Source: Candidatus Borkfalkia stercoripullorum (GTDB taxonomy: Bacteria > Bacillota > Clostridia > Christensenellales > Borkfalkiaceae). Taken from it: 64,000 bases of DNA. The notes beneath the pieces were generated by a model. The model was not told the origin of the DNA. It ran no database searches and was given only the letters and a program-made list of their open reading frames with translations. Location: NCBI GenBank assembly GCA_019119395.1, contig DWXC01000027.1:62001-126000 (forward strand), read 5' to 3'. A program made the position numbers and the translations under genes. Positions 7,432 through 16,808 of this stretch are shown piece by piece; the first letter of the stretch is position 1; every line of letters starts with the position of its first letter.

Positions 7432-9651
7432 ATGGCAAAGACGGAATTTAAAAGCGGCGTCTACGAAGGCGAGATCAACGTGCGCGATTTTATTCAGCGC
7501 AACTACACCCCGTACGAGGGCGGGGCGGAATTTTTGGCGGGGCCGACGGCGCGCACGTCAAAAATGATGGAAAAGATCGACGCGCTCCTGAAAGCCGAGA
7601 GCGAAAAGGGCGGCGTGCTCGACGTGGATACCGAGCGCGTTTCATCCCTTTTGACATATCCCGCCGGATATATCGACAGGGACAACGAGATCATCGTGGG
7701 GCTTCAGACGGACGCGCCTTTAAAGCGCGGCGTGAATCCTTTCGGCGGCATCCGCATGGCGCGCCAGTCGTGCGAGGCGTACGGGTATAAACTGTCCGAT
7801 AAAGTCGAAGAAGAATTCAGTTTCAAAACGACGCACAACGACGGCGTTTTCCACGTTTACACCGACGACATGAAGGCCGTGCGCCATGCGGGGCTTCTGA
7901 CGGGGCTGCCCGACGCGTACGGCAGGGGCAGGATCATCGGCGATTACAGGCGCGTCGCGCTGTACGGCGCGGATAAGCTCATCGAGGAGAAGGAAAAAGA
8001 CCGCCGTGCCTACGGCAAAAAGCTCATGGACGAGGCGAACATCCGCACGCTCGAAGAATTGTATAAACAGATCGATTTCCTGAAAAAGTTAAAGGAAATG
8101 GCGCGCCTTTACGGAAAAGACATATCCGAACCCGCGCAGAATGCGGAAGAGGCGATCCAGTGGACGTATTTCGCCTATCTTGCGGCGATCAAAGAGCAGA
8201 ACGGCGCGGCGATGAGCCTCGGCAGGGTTTCAACCTTCTTCGATATCTATATCGAGCGCGACCTTGCGGACGGAACGCTGACCGAAGAGCGCGCGCAGGA
8301 GCTGATCGACGATTTCGTCATCAAACTGCGCATCACCCGTCAACTCAGGACGCCCGAATACAACGACCTTTTCGGCGGCGACCCCACCTGGACGACGGAG
8401 AGTATCGGCGGCATGGGAGAGGACGGCAGAACGCTCGTCACGAAAACTTCGTACCGTATGCTGAATACTTTGTACAACCTCGGGGCGGCGCCCGAACCCA
8501 ACATGACGGTGCTCTGGTCTGAGAGCCTTCCCGAACCTTTTAAAAATTTCTGCGCGAAAGTCTCCATCGATACCGATTCCATCCAGTACGAGAACGACGA
8601 CCTCATGCGCCCGATCTACGGCGACGATTACGGCATCGCGTGCTGCGTGTCGGCGATGAAGATCGGCAAGCAGATGCAATTCTTCGGCGCGCGCTGCAAC
8701 CTTGCGAAACTTCTTCTGCTCACCCTGAACGGGGGGAGGGACGAAAAGAGCGGCAAACAGCTCGGCCCCGAAGGCGACAGGTTCAAAGGCAAACTCGACT
8801 ATAAAAAAGTCCGCGCCGCGTATTCGAAATATATCGCGTGGCTTTGCAACCTCTATGTGAATACGCTCAACGTCATTCATTACATGCACGATAAATACGC
8901 CTATGAAAAGATCCAGATGGCGCTGCATGACACCGAAGTCGAGCGCTTCCTCGCCTGCGGCGTGGCGGGGCTTTCCGTGGCGGTCGATTCGCTCTCCGCG
9001 ATCAAATATGCGGACGTCACGCCCGTTTACAACGACGAGGGCATTATTTACGATTTCAAGATCGAAGGCGAATTCCCCAAATACGGCAACGACGACGACA
9101 GGGTCGACAATATCGCCGTGGAACTTCTGCGCGAATTTCACGAAGAACTGAAAAAGACGCCCGCATACCGCGGGGCAAAGCACACCCTTTCGGTGCTCAC
9201 GATCACCTCCAACGTGGTGTACGGCAAAAAGACGGGGGCGACGCCCGACGGAAGGGCTGCCGGCGAACCGTTCGCGCCGGGGGCGAACCCGATGCACAAC
9301 CGCGACGTAAACGGCGCGCTCGCGTCCCTCAACTCGGTCGCGAAACTACCTTACGACTGCTGCCGCGACGGGATCTCGAATACTTTTTCGATCGTGCCTT
9401 CCGCGCTCGGCGGCGACAGGGAGGAGCGCGCGGAAAATCTGACCGATATGCTGGACGGATACTTTTCGCAGGGGGCGCATCATCTGAACGTGAACGTGTT
9501 CGACAGGGAAAAACTCGTGGCTGCGATGGAGCATCCCGAACTGTACCCCAACGTCACGATCCGCGTTTCGGGGTATGCCGTCAATTTCCACAAACTTTCC
9601 AAAGCGCATCAGTTGGAAGTGCTGAAGCGCACCTATCACGGCAGGATCTGA
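7432..9651 (+). CDS. pflB: Pyruvate formate-lyase (formate C-acetyltransferase)
   Basis: A 739-residue glycyl-radical enzyme converting pyruvate and CoA to acetyl-CoA and formate under anaerobic conditions. The catalytic cysteine pair is C404-C405 in [19 protein letters not shown], and the radical glycine is G714 in RVSGYAV near the C-terminus. The start at 7432 is chosen because it follows a GGAGGAAG ribosome site. The frame is open 60 codons further upstream, but that part is the riboswitch. The gene for its activating enzyme follows. Control by a ZTP riboswitch makes sense because formate feeds formate-tetrahydrofolate ligase and thus purine synthesis. Confidence 0.97.
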   Translation: MAKTEFKSGVYEGEINVRDFIQRNYTPYEGGAEFLAGPTARTSKMMEKIDALLKAESEKGGVLDVDTERVSSLLTYPAGYIDRDNEIIVGLQTDAPLKRGVNPFGGIRMARQSCEAYGYKLSDKVEEEFSFKTTHNDGVFHVYTDDMKAVRHAGLLTGLPDAYGRGRIIGDYRRVALYGADKLIEEKEKDRRAYGKKLMDEANIRTLEELYKQIDFLKKLKEMARLYGKDISEPAQNAEEAIQWTYFAYLAAIKEQNGAAMSLGRVSTFFDIYIERDLADGTLTEERAQELIDDFVIKLRITRQLRTPEYNDLFGGDPTWTTESIGGMGEDGRTLVTKTSYRMLNTLYNLGAAPEPNMTVLWSESLPEPFKNFCAKVSIDTDSIQYENDDLMRPIYGDDYGIACCVSAMKIGKQMQFFGARCNLAKLLLLTLNGGRDEKSGKQLGPEGDRFKGKLDYKKVRAAYSKYIAWLCNLYVNTLNVIHYMHDKYAYEKIQMALHDTEVERFLACGVAGLSVAVDSLSAIKYADVTPVYNDEGIIYDFKIEGEFPKYGNDDDRVDNIAVELLREFHEELKKTPAYRGAKHTLSVLTITSNVVYGKKTGATPDGRAAGEPFAPGANPMHNRDVNGALASLNSVAKLPYDCCRDGISNTFSIVPSALGGDREERAENLTDMLDGYFSQGAHHLNVNVFDREKLVAAMEHPELYPNVTIRVSGYAVNFHKLSKAHQLEVLKRTYHGRI

Positions 9652-9676
9652 AAACAAATCGGGAAAATGTATATAA

Positions 9677-9715
9677 AAAACCGCCGCACGCGCGTTGAGC
9701 GCGTGCGGCGGTTTC
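9677..9715 (+). terminator. Strong hairpin between pflB and pflA
   Basis: A perfect 13-bp GC-rich stem (9681-9693 paired with 9699-9711, loop GTTGA) is flanked by AAAA and TTT. The T-tract is short, so it may act as a partial terminator or mRNA 3'-end stabiliser that lowers pflA relative to pflB. Confidence 0.65.
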
Positions 9716-9744
9716 CCGAAAGAGGGAAAACAGGAGCAAATAAT

Positions 9745-10443
9745 ATGAGCGATCGTAAACAGAATGCGCTTACGGGCTTTATCGATTCCGTCTATTGCGG
9801 CTCGGGCGTGGACGGCAGGGGGCTTCGCTGCGTCGTATTTTTTTCGGGGTGCAATTTGCGCTGTCCGTTTTGCCACAACCCCGAAACGCTTTTCAAGCGC
9901 GGGCGGGAAACGTCGGCGGAAGAACTTTTTCAAAAACTGAAACGCTATAAGCCCTATTTCAAAAAGGGCGGCGTCACTCTTTCGGGCGGCGAACCGTTCC
10001 TGCAGAAAGATTTTTTACTGGCGCTCGTCTCTCTTTTGAGGAGAGAGAATATTCACGTCGTTGCCGAGACCAACGGGCATATTCCCGATGAAGAAATTCT
10101 CCGCGCGCTGGACGGGGTCATCGTCGACGTCAAAAATCAGGAAGCGGACGAACCGTCCGTCTACGAATCTTTCTTTACGCTTTGCGACCGCATCGGCTGC
10201 CCGTATGAGGTCACAAACGTGCTCGTACCCGGCAAAAACGATACGGGGGAAAAACTGGCAGGCCTCGCGAAACTCGTAAGAGGCAGGGGGGAAAGGGTGA
10301 AATTTCTTCCTTTCCGCAAACTCTGCGAGGAGAAATATAAAGAACTCGGGCTCGCTTTCCCTTATGAGGATATGCGCGAAGCGGAGAGCGAAGACGTTGA
10401 AAATGCTGAAAATATCATGCAAAACCGCAAATTCTTAAAATAA
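9745..10443 (+). CDS. pflA: Pyruvate formate-lyase activating enzyme
   Basis: A 232-residue radical SAM enzyme that installs the glycyl radical on PflB using SAM and a [4Fe-4S] cluster. The cluster motif CNLRCPFC is visible near residues 35-42 and a GGVTLSGGEP SAM-binding motif near residue 80. The start at 9745 follows an AGGAGCAAA ribosome site; the frame extends 26 codons upstream, but that extension translates the intergenic hairpin. It depends functionally on the preceding pflB. A terminator follows about 40 bp after the stop. Confidence 0.95.
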   Translation: MSDRKQNALTGFIDSVYCGSGVDGRGLRCVVFFSGCNLRCPFCHNPETLFKRGRETSAEELFQKLKRYKPYFKKGGVTLSGGEPFLQKDFLLALVSLLRRENIHVVAETNGHIPDEEILRALDGVIVDVKNQEADEPSVYESFFTLCDRIGCPYEVTNVLVPGKNDTGEKLAGLAKLVRGRGERVKFLPFRKLCEEKYKELGLAFPYEDMREAESEDVENAENIMQNRKFLK

Positions 10444-10447
10444 TTTC

Positions 10448-10469
10448 AGTACTATGCGTGACATAAACG
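10448..10469. repeat. Copy 1 of a dispersed short palindromic element
   Basis: AGTACTATGCGTGACATAAA with the inverted core TATG-CGTGA-CATA (10453-10465). Related copies lie at 43164-43186 and 59264-59286, all intergenic. Confidence 0.4.
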
Positions 10470-10484
10470 GTTAAAATAGTGTAA

Positions 10485-10523
10485 AAAGCGGGCGCATCTC
10501 TTTTTTTGAGACGCGCCCGCTTT
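10485..10523. terminator. Bidirectional terminator between pflA and trxB-like gene
   Basis: AAAGCGGGCGC-A-TCTC (10485-10500) pairs with GAGA-C-GCGCCCGCTTT (10508-10523) around seven T. Symmetric A/T flanks allow use from both strands by the converging genes. Confidence 0.8.
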
Positions 10524-10543
10524 AGCGTACATAAAGACCGCAA

Positions 10544-11404
10544 TTATGCGTTTGATTTCAGATATTTGAGCGCCTCCGTCCCTGCGATCATGCCGTCGCA
10601 CACGGCCTTGGCGATCTGCTGCAACCCGGGGGTGCAGTCGCCCGCGGCATAGATACCCGGGATGTTCGTCTCGCGCTTTTCATTGACGGCGATCTTATTG
10701 CCCGACATTTCCAGCCCGAGTTTTTTGGAAAGTTCGAATGCGCCCGCCGACCCGCAGGCTATGAATACGCCGTCGACGGCTTTGCGCGTGCCGTCCTCAA
10801 ACACGATCTCCGAGATTTTGTCCTCGCCCTCAAAGGAGAGGATCTTCCGCCCGTCCCGGGCGATGTTTGCCGTATCGAAAGCGGGGGAGTCCCCGTTCGT
10901 GTAAACGGTCACGTCGTCTACGATGTTTTTGAGGACGCCGTACTCGCTCAAAGCGTATTTGCCGCTGCCGATGACGGCGACCCTTTTTCCTCTGAAAAAG
11001 AAGCCGTCGCAGACGGCGCAGTAACTCACGCCCTTTCCTTCAAACTTTTCGATGTTTTGTATGGGCGGCACGTTGCGGGATACGCCGCAGGCGATAACGA
11101 TTGCGCCCGCTTCGTATTCCGCCGATACAGTTTTTACCGAGTATCCGTCCGCGCCGAATTCGATCCCCGCGATCTCGTCCTTTACAATTTTGACGCCGAG
11201 GCTCTGCGCCTGTTTCACGCCGCGCTCGGTGAGTTCCTTTGCGGAGATCCCGTTTTCGAATCCGTAATAATTTTGTATCAGTTCCGCTTTTTCGAGCGCG
11301 CCGCCGTCTTTGGCGATGACGGTCACGTCCGCACCGCCGCGCACGGCGTACAATGCCGCCGAGATGCCGGCAGGGCCTTGCCCGATGATGACCAGTTTTT
11401 TCAT
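10544..11404 (-). CDS. Thioredoxin-reductase-like FAD/NAD(P) flavoprotein
   Basis: 286 residues, a little shorter than classic TrxB. The FAD motif GQGPAGISAALYAV is at residues 8-21, the redox pair is in YCAVCDGF near residue 130, and the C-terminal FAD-binding GIYAAGDCTP is present. The second nucleotide-binding site reads GSGKYALSE, and the usual NADPH-phosphate HRRxxxR motif is not seen. It may therefore use another electron donor, such as ferredoxin or NADH. The start at 11404 is set by an AAGGAGGAAAC ribosome site; a 17-codon upstream extension is unlikely. It lies 47 bp after the potD stop, last in the pot operon. Functional class firm, cofactor inferred. Confidence 0.85.
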   Translation of the reverse strand: MKKLVIIGQGPAGISAALYAVRGGADVTVIAKDGGALEKAELIQNYYGFENGISAKELTERGVKQAQSLGVKIVKDEIAGIEFGADGYSVKTVSAEYEAGAIVIACGVSRNVPPIQNIEKFEGKGVSYCAVCDGFFFRGKRVAVIGSGKYALSEYGVLKNIVDDVTVYTNGDSPAFDTANIARDGRKILSFEGEDKISEIVFEDGTRKAVDGVFIACGSAGAFELSKKLGLEMSGNKIAVNEKRETNIPGIYAAGDCTPGLQQIAKAVCDGMIAGTEALKYLKSNA

Positions 11405-11451
11405 GTTTCCTCCTTGCGGCGGCAATTTGCCGCCGCATCCGGCAGCTGCGT

Positions 11452-12966
11452 TCAAGCGCCTTTTTTCAGGATCTTATACCCCTTTTTGGGTTTCGGCTCG
11501 CTGCGCTTGCCTTTATAGACGTAGGACAGCGCGGCGACCAGGATCAGCGCGGCGATGACCGCGATGACCACGTAAGCCCAGACGGGGATAGGGAGACCCT
11601 TGACTTCTTCCCACATCTCGTTGACGGCGGCGTTCGTTTCGTTGTCGAAGTGCTGCATGACGGCGCTGCGCACGATAACTTCTTCGGTCGGGTACTGCGC
11701 CGAGATCTGCCTGTTCAGGCTCTCTTCCGAAACGTAGATCACGTAATCGCCGTAATCGCCCGTGCCGCCGAAAAAGTAATTGAGATCATAGGGGACGAGC
11801 GCGTTGCCGTCCTCGTCGTAACCCGGCGTGCCTTCGGCGGATTCGTCGTACCAGTCGATCATCTCCTCATAAACTTCGTCGCCCGCGACCGCCGAGGTAT
11901 AGCCGATAAAGTTCATGTTTGCGACTGCGTTCTCGGGGCGGGAGAGAAAGTCGATGAATTTTTGCGCAAGTTCGACGTTCGCGCCCTTGGGCATGACCCA
12001 GCCGTCAAACCAGATGTTGGAACACTCTTCGGGAACGATATAGTTGAGGTAAATGCCGGGCACTTCCCGGCCGTTTTCGTCGGTATACGGCTCGGCGTCG
12101 TCCATGGAAAAGACGGCGTCTCCGCTCCATGCAAAGTTTATGGAGATCTTGCCCGTGATCATGTCCTGTTTGCCGCTGTCCACTTCAAAGCCGTAAAGGT
12201 ACTGTTTCAGGTCGAGCAGGGCGTCTTTCACCTTTTCCAATGTGTCCTCGTCCGTGCGGTTCATGATGTCGGTAACTTTTGCGTTGTATTCGGCGTATTT
12301 TTCGTCGGAAAGGGTCATGTCTTTCGCGCCGTACTCTTCGGCCAGGGCGGCAAGCTCATTCCTGTAAACGTACGCCACGCCCAAAAAGTAGGAATCGCGC
12401 ACGCTGTCTTTTATGGTGGACATATGGTCGTATTTGCCGTTCCAGATGCCCGCCCAGCTCGCGAGGTCGTTTTCGTCCACAAGCCCGGGGTTGTATACGT
12501 AGCCCATCGTGCCCCACATGTAAGCGGCGGCATAGCGCGTCCAGCCGTTTGCTTCGAACAGGTCTTTGATGTAGGGGGAGGCGTATTTCGCGTAATTGCT
12601 GTTTGCAAGAAAATCGTCCGTGAACGGCTCGACCATGTCCTCGGCGATCATCTTCATGATCATGTAATCGGAAGGGCATACGAGGTCGTATCCCGCGGCG
12701 TTGATTTTCAGCTCGTTGTACATGTTTTCGTTCGTGCCGAAAGTGGAGTATTCCACCGTGACGCCCGGATTTTCCTCTTCGAATTTGGCGATGAGATCGA
12801 CGTATTCGTCGGAATCTCCGTCGGGCCGGCTGATGTAATCTTCCCAGTTATATACGTGCAGAACCGTGCCGCCGCCCGAAGAGGCGCATCCCGCCGCGGA
12901 GAGCGCAAAAACGGAGAGTATTGCCGCGGCCGCCGCAACGGAAAAGAAACGGAAAAATCGCTTCAT
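11452..12966 (-). CDS. potD: Polyamine ABC transporter substrate-binding lipoprotein with C-terminal membrane anchor
   Basis: 504 residues. An N-terminal lipoprotein signal ends at SAAGC (about residue 27). The mature protein starts with the PotD-type VLHVYNWEDYIS strand, and the fold matches spermidine/putrescine-binding proteins. Unusually, a hydrophobic helix (about residues 463-485, WAYVVIAVIAALILVAAL) and a lysine-rich cytoplasmic-type tail follow the binding domain, which would give it a second membrane anchor. Length is ~150 residues above typical PotD. It overlaps potC by 4 bp and is the fourth gene of potABCD. Exact polyamine specificity cannot be read from sequence. Confidence 0.92.
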   Translation of the reverse strand: MKRFFRFFSVAAAAAILSVFALSAAGCASSGGGTVLHVYNWEDYISRPDGDSDEYVDLIAKFEEENPGVTVEYSTFGTNENMYNELKINAAGYDLVCPSDYMIMKMIAEDMVEPFTDDFLANSNYAKYASPYIKDLFEANGWTRYAAAYMWGTMGYVYNPGLVDENDLASWAGIWNGKYDHMSTIKDSVRDSYFLGVAYVYRNELAALAEEYGAKDMTLSDEKYAEYNAKVTDIMNRTDEDTLEKVKDALLDLKQYLYGFEVDSGKQDMITGKISINFAWSGDAVFSMDDAEPYTDENGREVPGIYLNYIVPEECSNIWFDGWVMPKGANVELAQKFIDFLSRPENAVANMNFIGYTSAVAGDEVYEEMIDWYDESAEGTPGYDEDGNALVPYDLNYFFGGTGDYGDYVIYVSEESLNRQISAQYPTEEVIVRSAVMQHFDNETNAAVNEMWEEVKGLPIPVWAYVVIAVIAALILVAALSYVYKGKRSEPKPKKGYKILKKGA

Positions 12967-13754
12967 CTGGAGCCCTCCTTTTTCTTTCCCGCGCGCAGAT
13001 TCACGATGAGCACCGCCGCGATCATGACGACGAAGATAAGCGCCGAAAGCGCGCGGAGCGCGGGCGTGGAACTGTTCGTGCCGTTCTTGACCGCGTTGTA
13101 GACGTAGGTACTGATTGTGTCGAAGGTGCGGGGCTTTGTGAAGGCCGTCACGATATAATCGTCGAGGGAAAGAGTGATGGAGAGCATAAAGCCCGAAACG
13201 ATGCCCGAAAACACCTGCGGTATGACCACCTTAAAGAGCGCTTTCGTGGGGCTTGCGCCGAGATCCAGCGCCGCTTCATAGATGTTGGGATCCATTTGTT
13301 TGAGTTTGGGCATGACGGAGAGGACGACGAACGGCGTGCATAATACCATGTGCCCGACGATCAGGGAAAAATACGTTCTGTACAGCGCGATGAACGAGAA
13401 GAGCAGCGCCAGCGAGATCGCGGTCACGATCTCCGCATTGATGATGGGGATCTGCGAAACGCCTTTGAGGGGCGCGGCGACTTTCTTTTTGCTGTAAAAG
13501 ATCCCGATCGCGCCCGCCGTGCCGAGAACGGTGGAGAGCGCCGCCGCGACGAGCGCGAGTACCACGGTGTTGAGCAGGATGCGCATGATCTCGCGGCTTT
13601 GGAAAAGTTCGGCGTAGAGTTTGAAGGAAAAACCTTCCCACCTGCCGATGACGTTCGCGTCGGTAAAACTGTATACGACCAATAAGAGTATCGGCGAATA
13701 TATGAAGATGAGAACCGCCACGCACAGGGCGACGGATAAAATTTTCTTTACCAT
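12963..13754 (-). CDS. potC: Polyamine ABC transporter permease PotC
   Basis: A 263-residue inner-membrane permease with about six hydrophobic helices, beginning LSVALCVAVLIFIYSPILLLVVYSF. The EAA-loop region EAALDLGASPTKALFKVVIP near residue 160 is the docking site for the ATPase PotA. It overlaps both potB (7 bp) and potD (4 bp), consistent with tight translational coupling. Confidence 0.95.
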   Translation of the reverse strand: MVKKILSVALCVAVLIFIYSPILLLVVYSFTDANVIGRWEGFSFKLYAELFQSREIMRILLNTVVLALVAAALSTVLGTAGAIGIFYSKKKVAAPLKGVSQIPIINAEIVTAISLALLFSFIALYRTYFSLIVGHMVLCTPFVVLSVMPKLKQMDPNIYEAALDLGASPTKALFKVVIPQVFSGIVSGFMLSITLSLDDYIVTAFTKPRTFDTISTYVYNAVKNGTNSSTPALRALSALIFVVMIAAVLIVNLRAGKKKEGSR

Positions 13755-14563
13755 AAGTTTGCTCCCCTCGCGTTGCTTTTATCCTCTTTGAACCCGCCCG
13801 TCGCGAGCAGGGTCAAAAAGATGATGACGAGCAGAATAATGGAGATCATCGAGCCCATGTGCCAGTTGTCGTACGTCGTGAAGTATTCGTCGATGAGTTT
13901 GCCGAGAATGGTGATGTTAAAGTTGGACAGCGTGTCGCTGACGACGTAGTTGGTCATGGAGGGCATAAACACCATGGTGATGCCCGAAATAACGCCGGGC
14001 ATGGACAGGGGGAAGGTGACCCGCGTAAAGACGGTGAATTTGTTCCCGCCGAGATCCGCCGCCGCTTCGAGATAACTTTTGTCCAGTTTTTCGAGCGTGG
14101 TATACAGGGGCAGGATCATGAACGGCAGAAAATCGTAGACCATGCCGATGATCGTGTTGAGGTAGTTCTGCGTCCCCAAAAGCCCGATGAGATCCAGAAG
14201 TTCGCGCAGCGCCGTGATGCGCAGGACGAAGTTGATCCACATCGGCATGATGAAGATCATGAGGAGCACGTTTTTCCTCTTGATGTTGCTCCTTGCCAAA
14301 ACGTAAGCGAGCGGGTATGCGATGACCAGGCAGATCGCCGTGGAAATAATGGCGATGGTAAAGCTCATCAGCAGGGTGGAAAGTTTCGCGCGGCTTGTGA
14401 AAAAGTCCGCGAAATTTGCGAAGGTGAACGTGAGTGTTCCGTCCGCGCCCTCTCCCGTAAAGGCGTAAAAGAGGATCATCAGCATCGGTATTACGACGAA
14501 CAGAATGAGAAAGAGCGCATAGGGGATGCAGAGCTGCTTTCTCGAAAAGCGCAGCTTCATCAT
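13748..14563 (-). CDS. potB: Polyamine ABC transporter permease PotB
   Basis: A 271-residue permease partner of PotC. Hydrophobic helices start at LCIPYALFLILFVVIPMLMIL, and the EAA loop EAAADLGGNKFTVFTRVTFP is near residue 175. The ATG at 14563 overlaps the potA stop as ATGA and follows AGGAGG. A longer upstream frame reading into potA is rejected. Confidence 0.95.
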   Translation of the reverse strand: MMKLRFSRKQLCIPYALFLILFVVIPMLMILFYAFTGEGADGTLTFTFANFADFFTSRAKLSTLLMSFTIAIISTAICLVIAYPLAYVLARSNIKRKNVLLMIFIMPMWINFVLRITALRELLDLIGLLGTQNYLNTIIGMVYDFLPFMILPLYTTLEKLDKSYLEAAADLGGNKFTVFTRVTFPLSMPGVISGITMVFMPSMTNYVVSDTLSNFNITILGKLIDEYFTTYDNWHMGSMISIILLVIIFLTLLATGGFKEDKSNARGANLW

Positions 14564-16155
14564 TTCTGTTTCGCCTCCTGCTTTAACGCGAGCCGTATCT
14601 TTTCGGGCGGGATCTTTACGCCGACGAAATCGTTCTCGTTCCAAAGGTCTTCCGTGTCGAGAACGTAATCCTCTTCGTTTTCTTCCGTCCTGACGATGAC
14701 CTGATAGTGGTCGCCCTTATAGATGATGGAAACGATGTGGCCCTGCGCGCCGCCTTCTTCCGCGTTGTCGCTGATCTCGATGTCGGTAAAGCCGACTTCG
14801 GCGGTCACGTCGGTGTCGGTCAGATCCAGCTTTTCTCCCTCCGCGGTGACGAGGTAGCCCTCTTCGTCGAGGTGAGAACCGGGGTAGAGCTGCGTCACGT
14901 CGCACTCGAATTCGCCGTCGCCGAACACGACGGTGTTTTTCTTCGTGATATAGCCGTCGTAGCGGTTGACCGTGAATTCTTTTTTCATGATGTGAATGCC
15001 GTCGGGCAGGATATCCAGCCCGATGACGTCGCCCGTGTTTCGGCTTTCCGTGCTCTGCACGACGACTTCCGTCTTGCCCGCCATGACCGTGATCTCGTAG
15101 TGCACGCCCTTGAATACGACGCTGACGACTTCGCCTTTCAGCATCCCTTTGTCCGCGTCCGTCATGCGGATGTCCTCGGGGCGGACGACGACGTCCACCT
15201 TTTCGTGCAGTTCGAAGTCGTCAAGGCATTTGAAATTGCGGTTGCAGAAGCGCACCGTCATTTTGCCGACCATCGTTCCGTTGAACAGGTTGGAATCGCC
15301 TATAAAGTTGGCGACGAACGCATTGGCAGGCTCGTTGTATATGGCGGTAGGGGTGCCGATCTGCTGGATCTGCCCGTCTTTCATGACGACGATCGTATCG
15401 CTCATCGTCAGCGCCTCTTCCTGGTCGTGCGTGACGTAGATAAAGGTGATGCCCAGTTTTTTGTGCATCGCTTTCAGTTCGATCTGCATCTCTTTGCGCA
15501 TTTTCAGATCGAGCGCGCCGAGCGGTTCGTCGAGAAGAAGGATCTCCGGCTCGTTGACGATGGCGCGCGCGATCGCGACGCGCTGCTGCTGCCCGCCCGA
15601 GAGGGTGGAAACGCTCCGCTTTTCAAACCCTTCCAGGTCGACGACTGCAAGCGCGTTTTTCACCTTTTCGTCTATTTCGCGGCGGGTGAGCTTCTGCATT
15701 TTCGTGTAGGTCTCGCCCTTGGCGTTTACGTAAGTGACCGGGATTTTTTTGAGTTTCAGCCCGAACGCGACGTTGTCGTAGATGTTGTAATGCGGAAAGA
15801 GCGCGTAGCGCTGGAACACCGTGTTGATCGGGCGCTTGTTCGGGGGGAGGTTCGTGATGTCTCTGCCGCCGAGCAGTATTTTGCCCGACGTGGGGATGTC
15901 GAACCCCGCGATCATGCGGAGCGTCGTCGTTTTGCCGCATCCGCTCGGCCCGAGGAAGGTGATGAATTCGCCTTTGCGGACATAGAGGTCGATGTTGTCC
16001 ACGGCGACCGTTTCGTCAAAGACTTTGGACGCGCCGACGATCTCGATGATCTTTTCCGCCTTGGCGGGGGCTGCTTCTTGGTCGGGCGAAGTTTTGCGTG
16101 TTTTTGCGGGCGGCGTTTTTTCCGACGCTGCCGCCGTTTTTTTGCGTTCAGACAT
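14560..16155 (-). CDS. potA: Polyamine ABC transporter ATP-binding protein, extended
   Basis: 531 residues versus ~360 usually. The first ~40 residues are a K/A/P/E-rich tail. The ABC domain follows with Walker A GPSGCGKTT, signature LSGGQQQRVAIARA and Walker B ILLLDEPLGALD. The C-terminal regulatory part contains two recognisably duplicated TOBE-like modules (about 341-390 and 472-531), each beginning G-x-V-S-x-x-x-K-G-x-H-Y, separated by an ~80-residue acidic insert. It energises uptake through PotBC. The start at 16155 is chosen because AGGG sits 8 nt upstream; ATG at 16161 is the alternative. First gene of potABCD, with its own promoter. Confidence 0.93.
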   Translation of the reverse strand: MSERKKTAAASEKTPPAKTRKTSPDQEAAPAKAEKIIEIVGASKVFDETVAVDNIDLYVRKGEFITFLGPSGCGKTTTLRMIAGFDIPTSGKILLGGRDITNLPPNKRPINTVFQRYALFPHYNIYDNVAFGLKLKKIPVTYVNAKGETYTKMQKLTRREIDEKVKNALAVVDLEGFEKRSVSTLSGGQQQRVAIARAIVNEPEILLLDEPLGALDLKMRKEMQIELKAMHKKLGITFIYVTHDQEEALTMSDTIVVMKDGQIQQIGTPTAIYNEPANAFVANFIGDSNLFNGTMVGKMTVRFCNRNFKCLDDFELHEKVDVVVRPEDIRMTDADKGMLKGEVVSVVFKGVHYEITVMAGKTEVVVQSTESRNTGDVIGLDILPDGIHIMKKEFTVNRYDGYITKKNTVVFGDGEFECDVTQLYPGSHLDEEGYLVTAEGEKLDLTDTDVTAEVGFTDIEISDNAEEGGAQGHIVSIIYKGDHYQVIVRTEENEEDYVLDTEDLWNENDFVGVKIPPEKIRLALKQEAKQK

Positions 16156-16191
16156 TTCCATATCCCTGTTCAATAAAATTTTTATACACCT

Positions 16192-16220
16192 ATTATATAG
16201 TGATTCGAAAAAAAAGCCAA
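16192..16220 (-). promoter_or_regulatory. Promoter for the potABCD operon
   Basis: Minus strand TTGGCT (16215-16220), 17 bp, TATAAT (16192-16197), about 37 bp before the potA start. Confidence 0.7.
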
Positions 16221-16306
16221 CAAAAAATGCGCCGTCTCGGCAAGATCGGCGGGAATATTTTGCCGTGCGCGTGCATATAAGAGCCAAAAAACGTTTGTTT
16301 CGCACG

Positions 16307-16336
16307 AAAAGAAGCGGCCTCTTTTGAGACCGCTTC
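16307..16336 (-). terminator. Terminator after rpsT
   Basis: GAAGCGGCCTC (16311-16321) pairs with GAGACCGCTTC (16326-16336) around TTTT, with one mismatch. On the minus strand the stem is followed by TTTTCG, matching the end of rpsT. Confidence 0.7.
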
Positions 16337-16370
16337 CGCGATTTTTACATATACATGGATAAGGAGGGGG

Positions 16371-16766
16371 TTATTCGGCGTCCTTTGCCTTTTTCGCCCT
16401 CGTCTTTTTGGGTTTTTCTGCGGGCGCTTCAACAGCGGGCGTCTCTTCGGCTGCGGGTGCGCTCTCTTGGGCGGGAGCGGCTGCCGCCTGTTCCGCCGCG
16501 GCCGCTTTTGCGGCGTTCAGATTCTTTGCGAGGGCAGACTTCTTGTTTGCCGCGTTGTTTTTATGAATGATCCCTTTGGACGCTGCGGAATCGATGACGG
16601 AAACGGTTGCGGGCAACAGTTTTTCTGCCTCCGCCACGTCGCCTGCGGCGAGGGCCGCATTATATTTTTTAATGGCGGTTTTGACGGAAGACTTGATCAT
16701 TTTGTTCTGAGAAGTTTTCTTTTCGATAACAGCCACGCGTTTTTTGGCAGATTTGATGTTAGGCAC
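16371..16766 (-). CDS. rpsT: 30S ribosomal protein S20 with C-terminal extension
   Basis: 131 residues. The first ~87 are a normal S20: PNIKSAKKRV start, a conserved NKMIKSSVKTAIKK helix and a KGIIHKNNAANKKS segment binding 16S rRNA. An extra ~45-residue tail of Ala/Pro/Glu followed by a KPKKTRAKKAK basic end is not part of the core family. The start is GTG at 16766, supported by AAAGGAGA 7 nt upstream. Monocistronic with its own promoter and terminator, as is usual for rpsT. Confidence 0.95.
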   Translation of the reverse strand: MPNIKSAKKRVAVIEKKTSQNKMIKSSVKTAIKKYNAALAAGDVAEAEKLLPATVSVIDSAASKGIIHKNNAANKKSALAKNLNAAKAAAAEQAAAAPAQESAPAAEETPAVEAPAEKPKKTRAKKAKDAE

Positions 16767-16808
16767 TTTGATTCTCCTTTCGAAATAGTTCTCGTTAATA
16801 CTTAAGCT

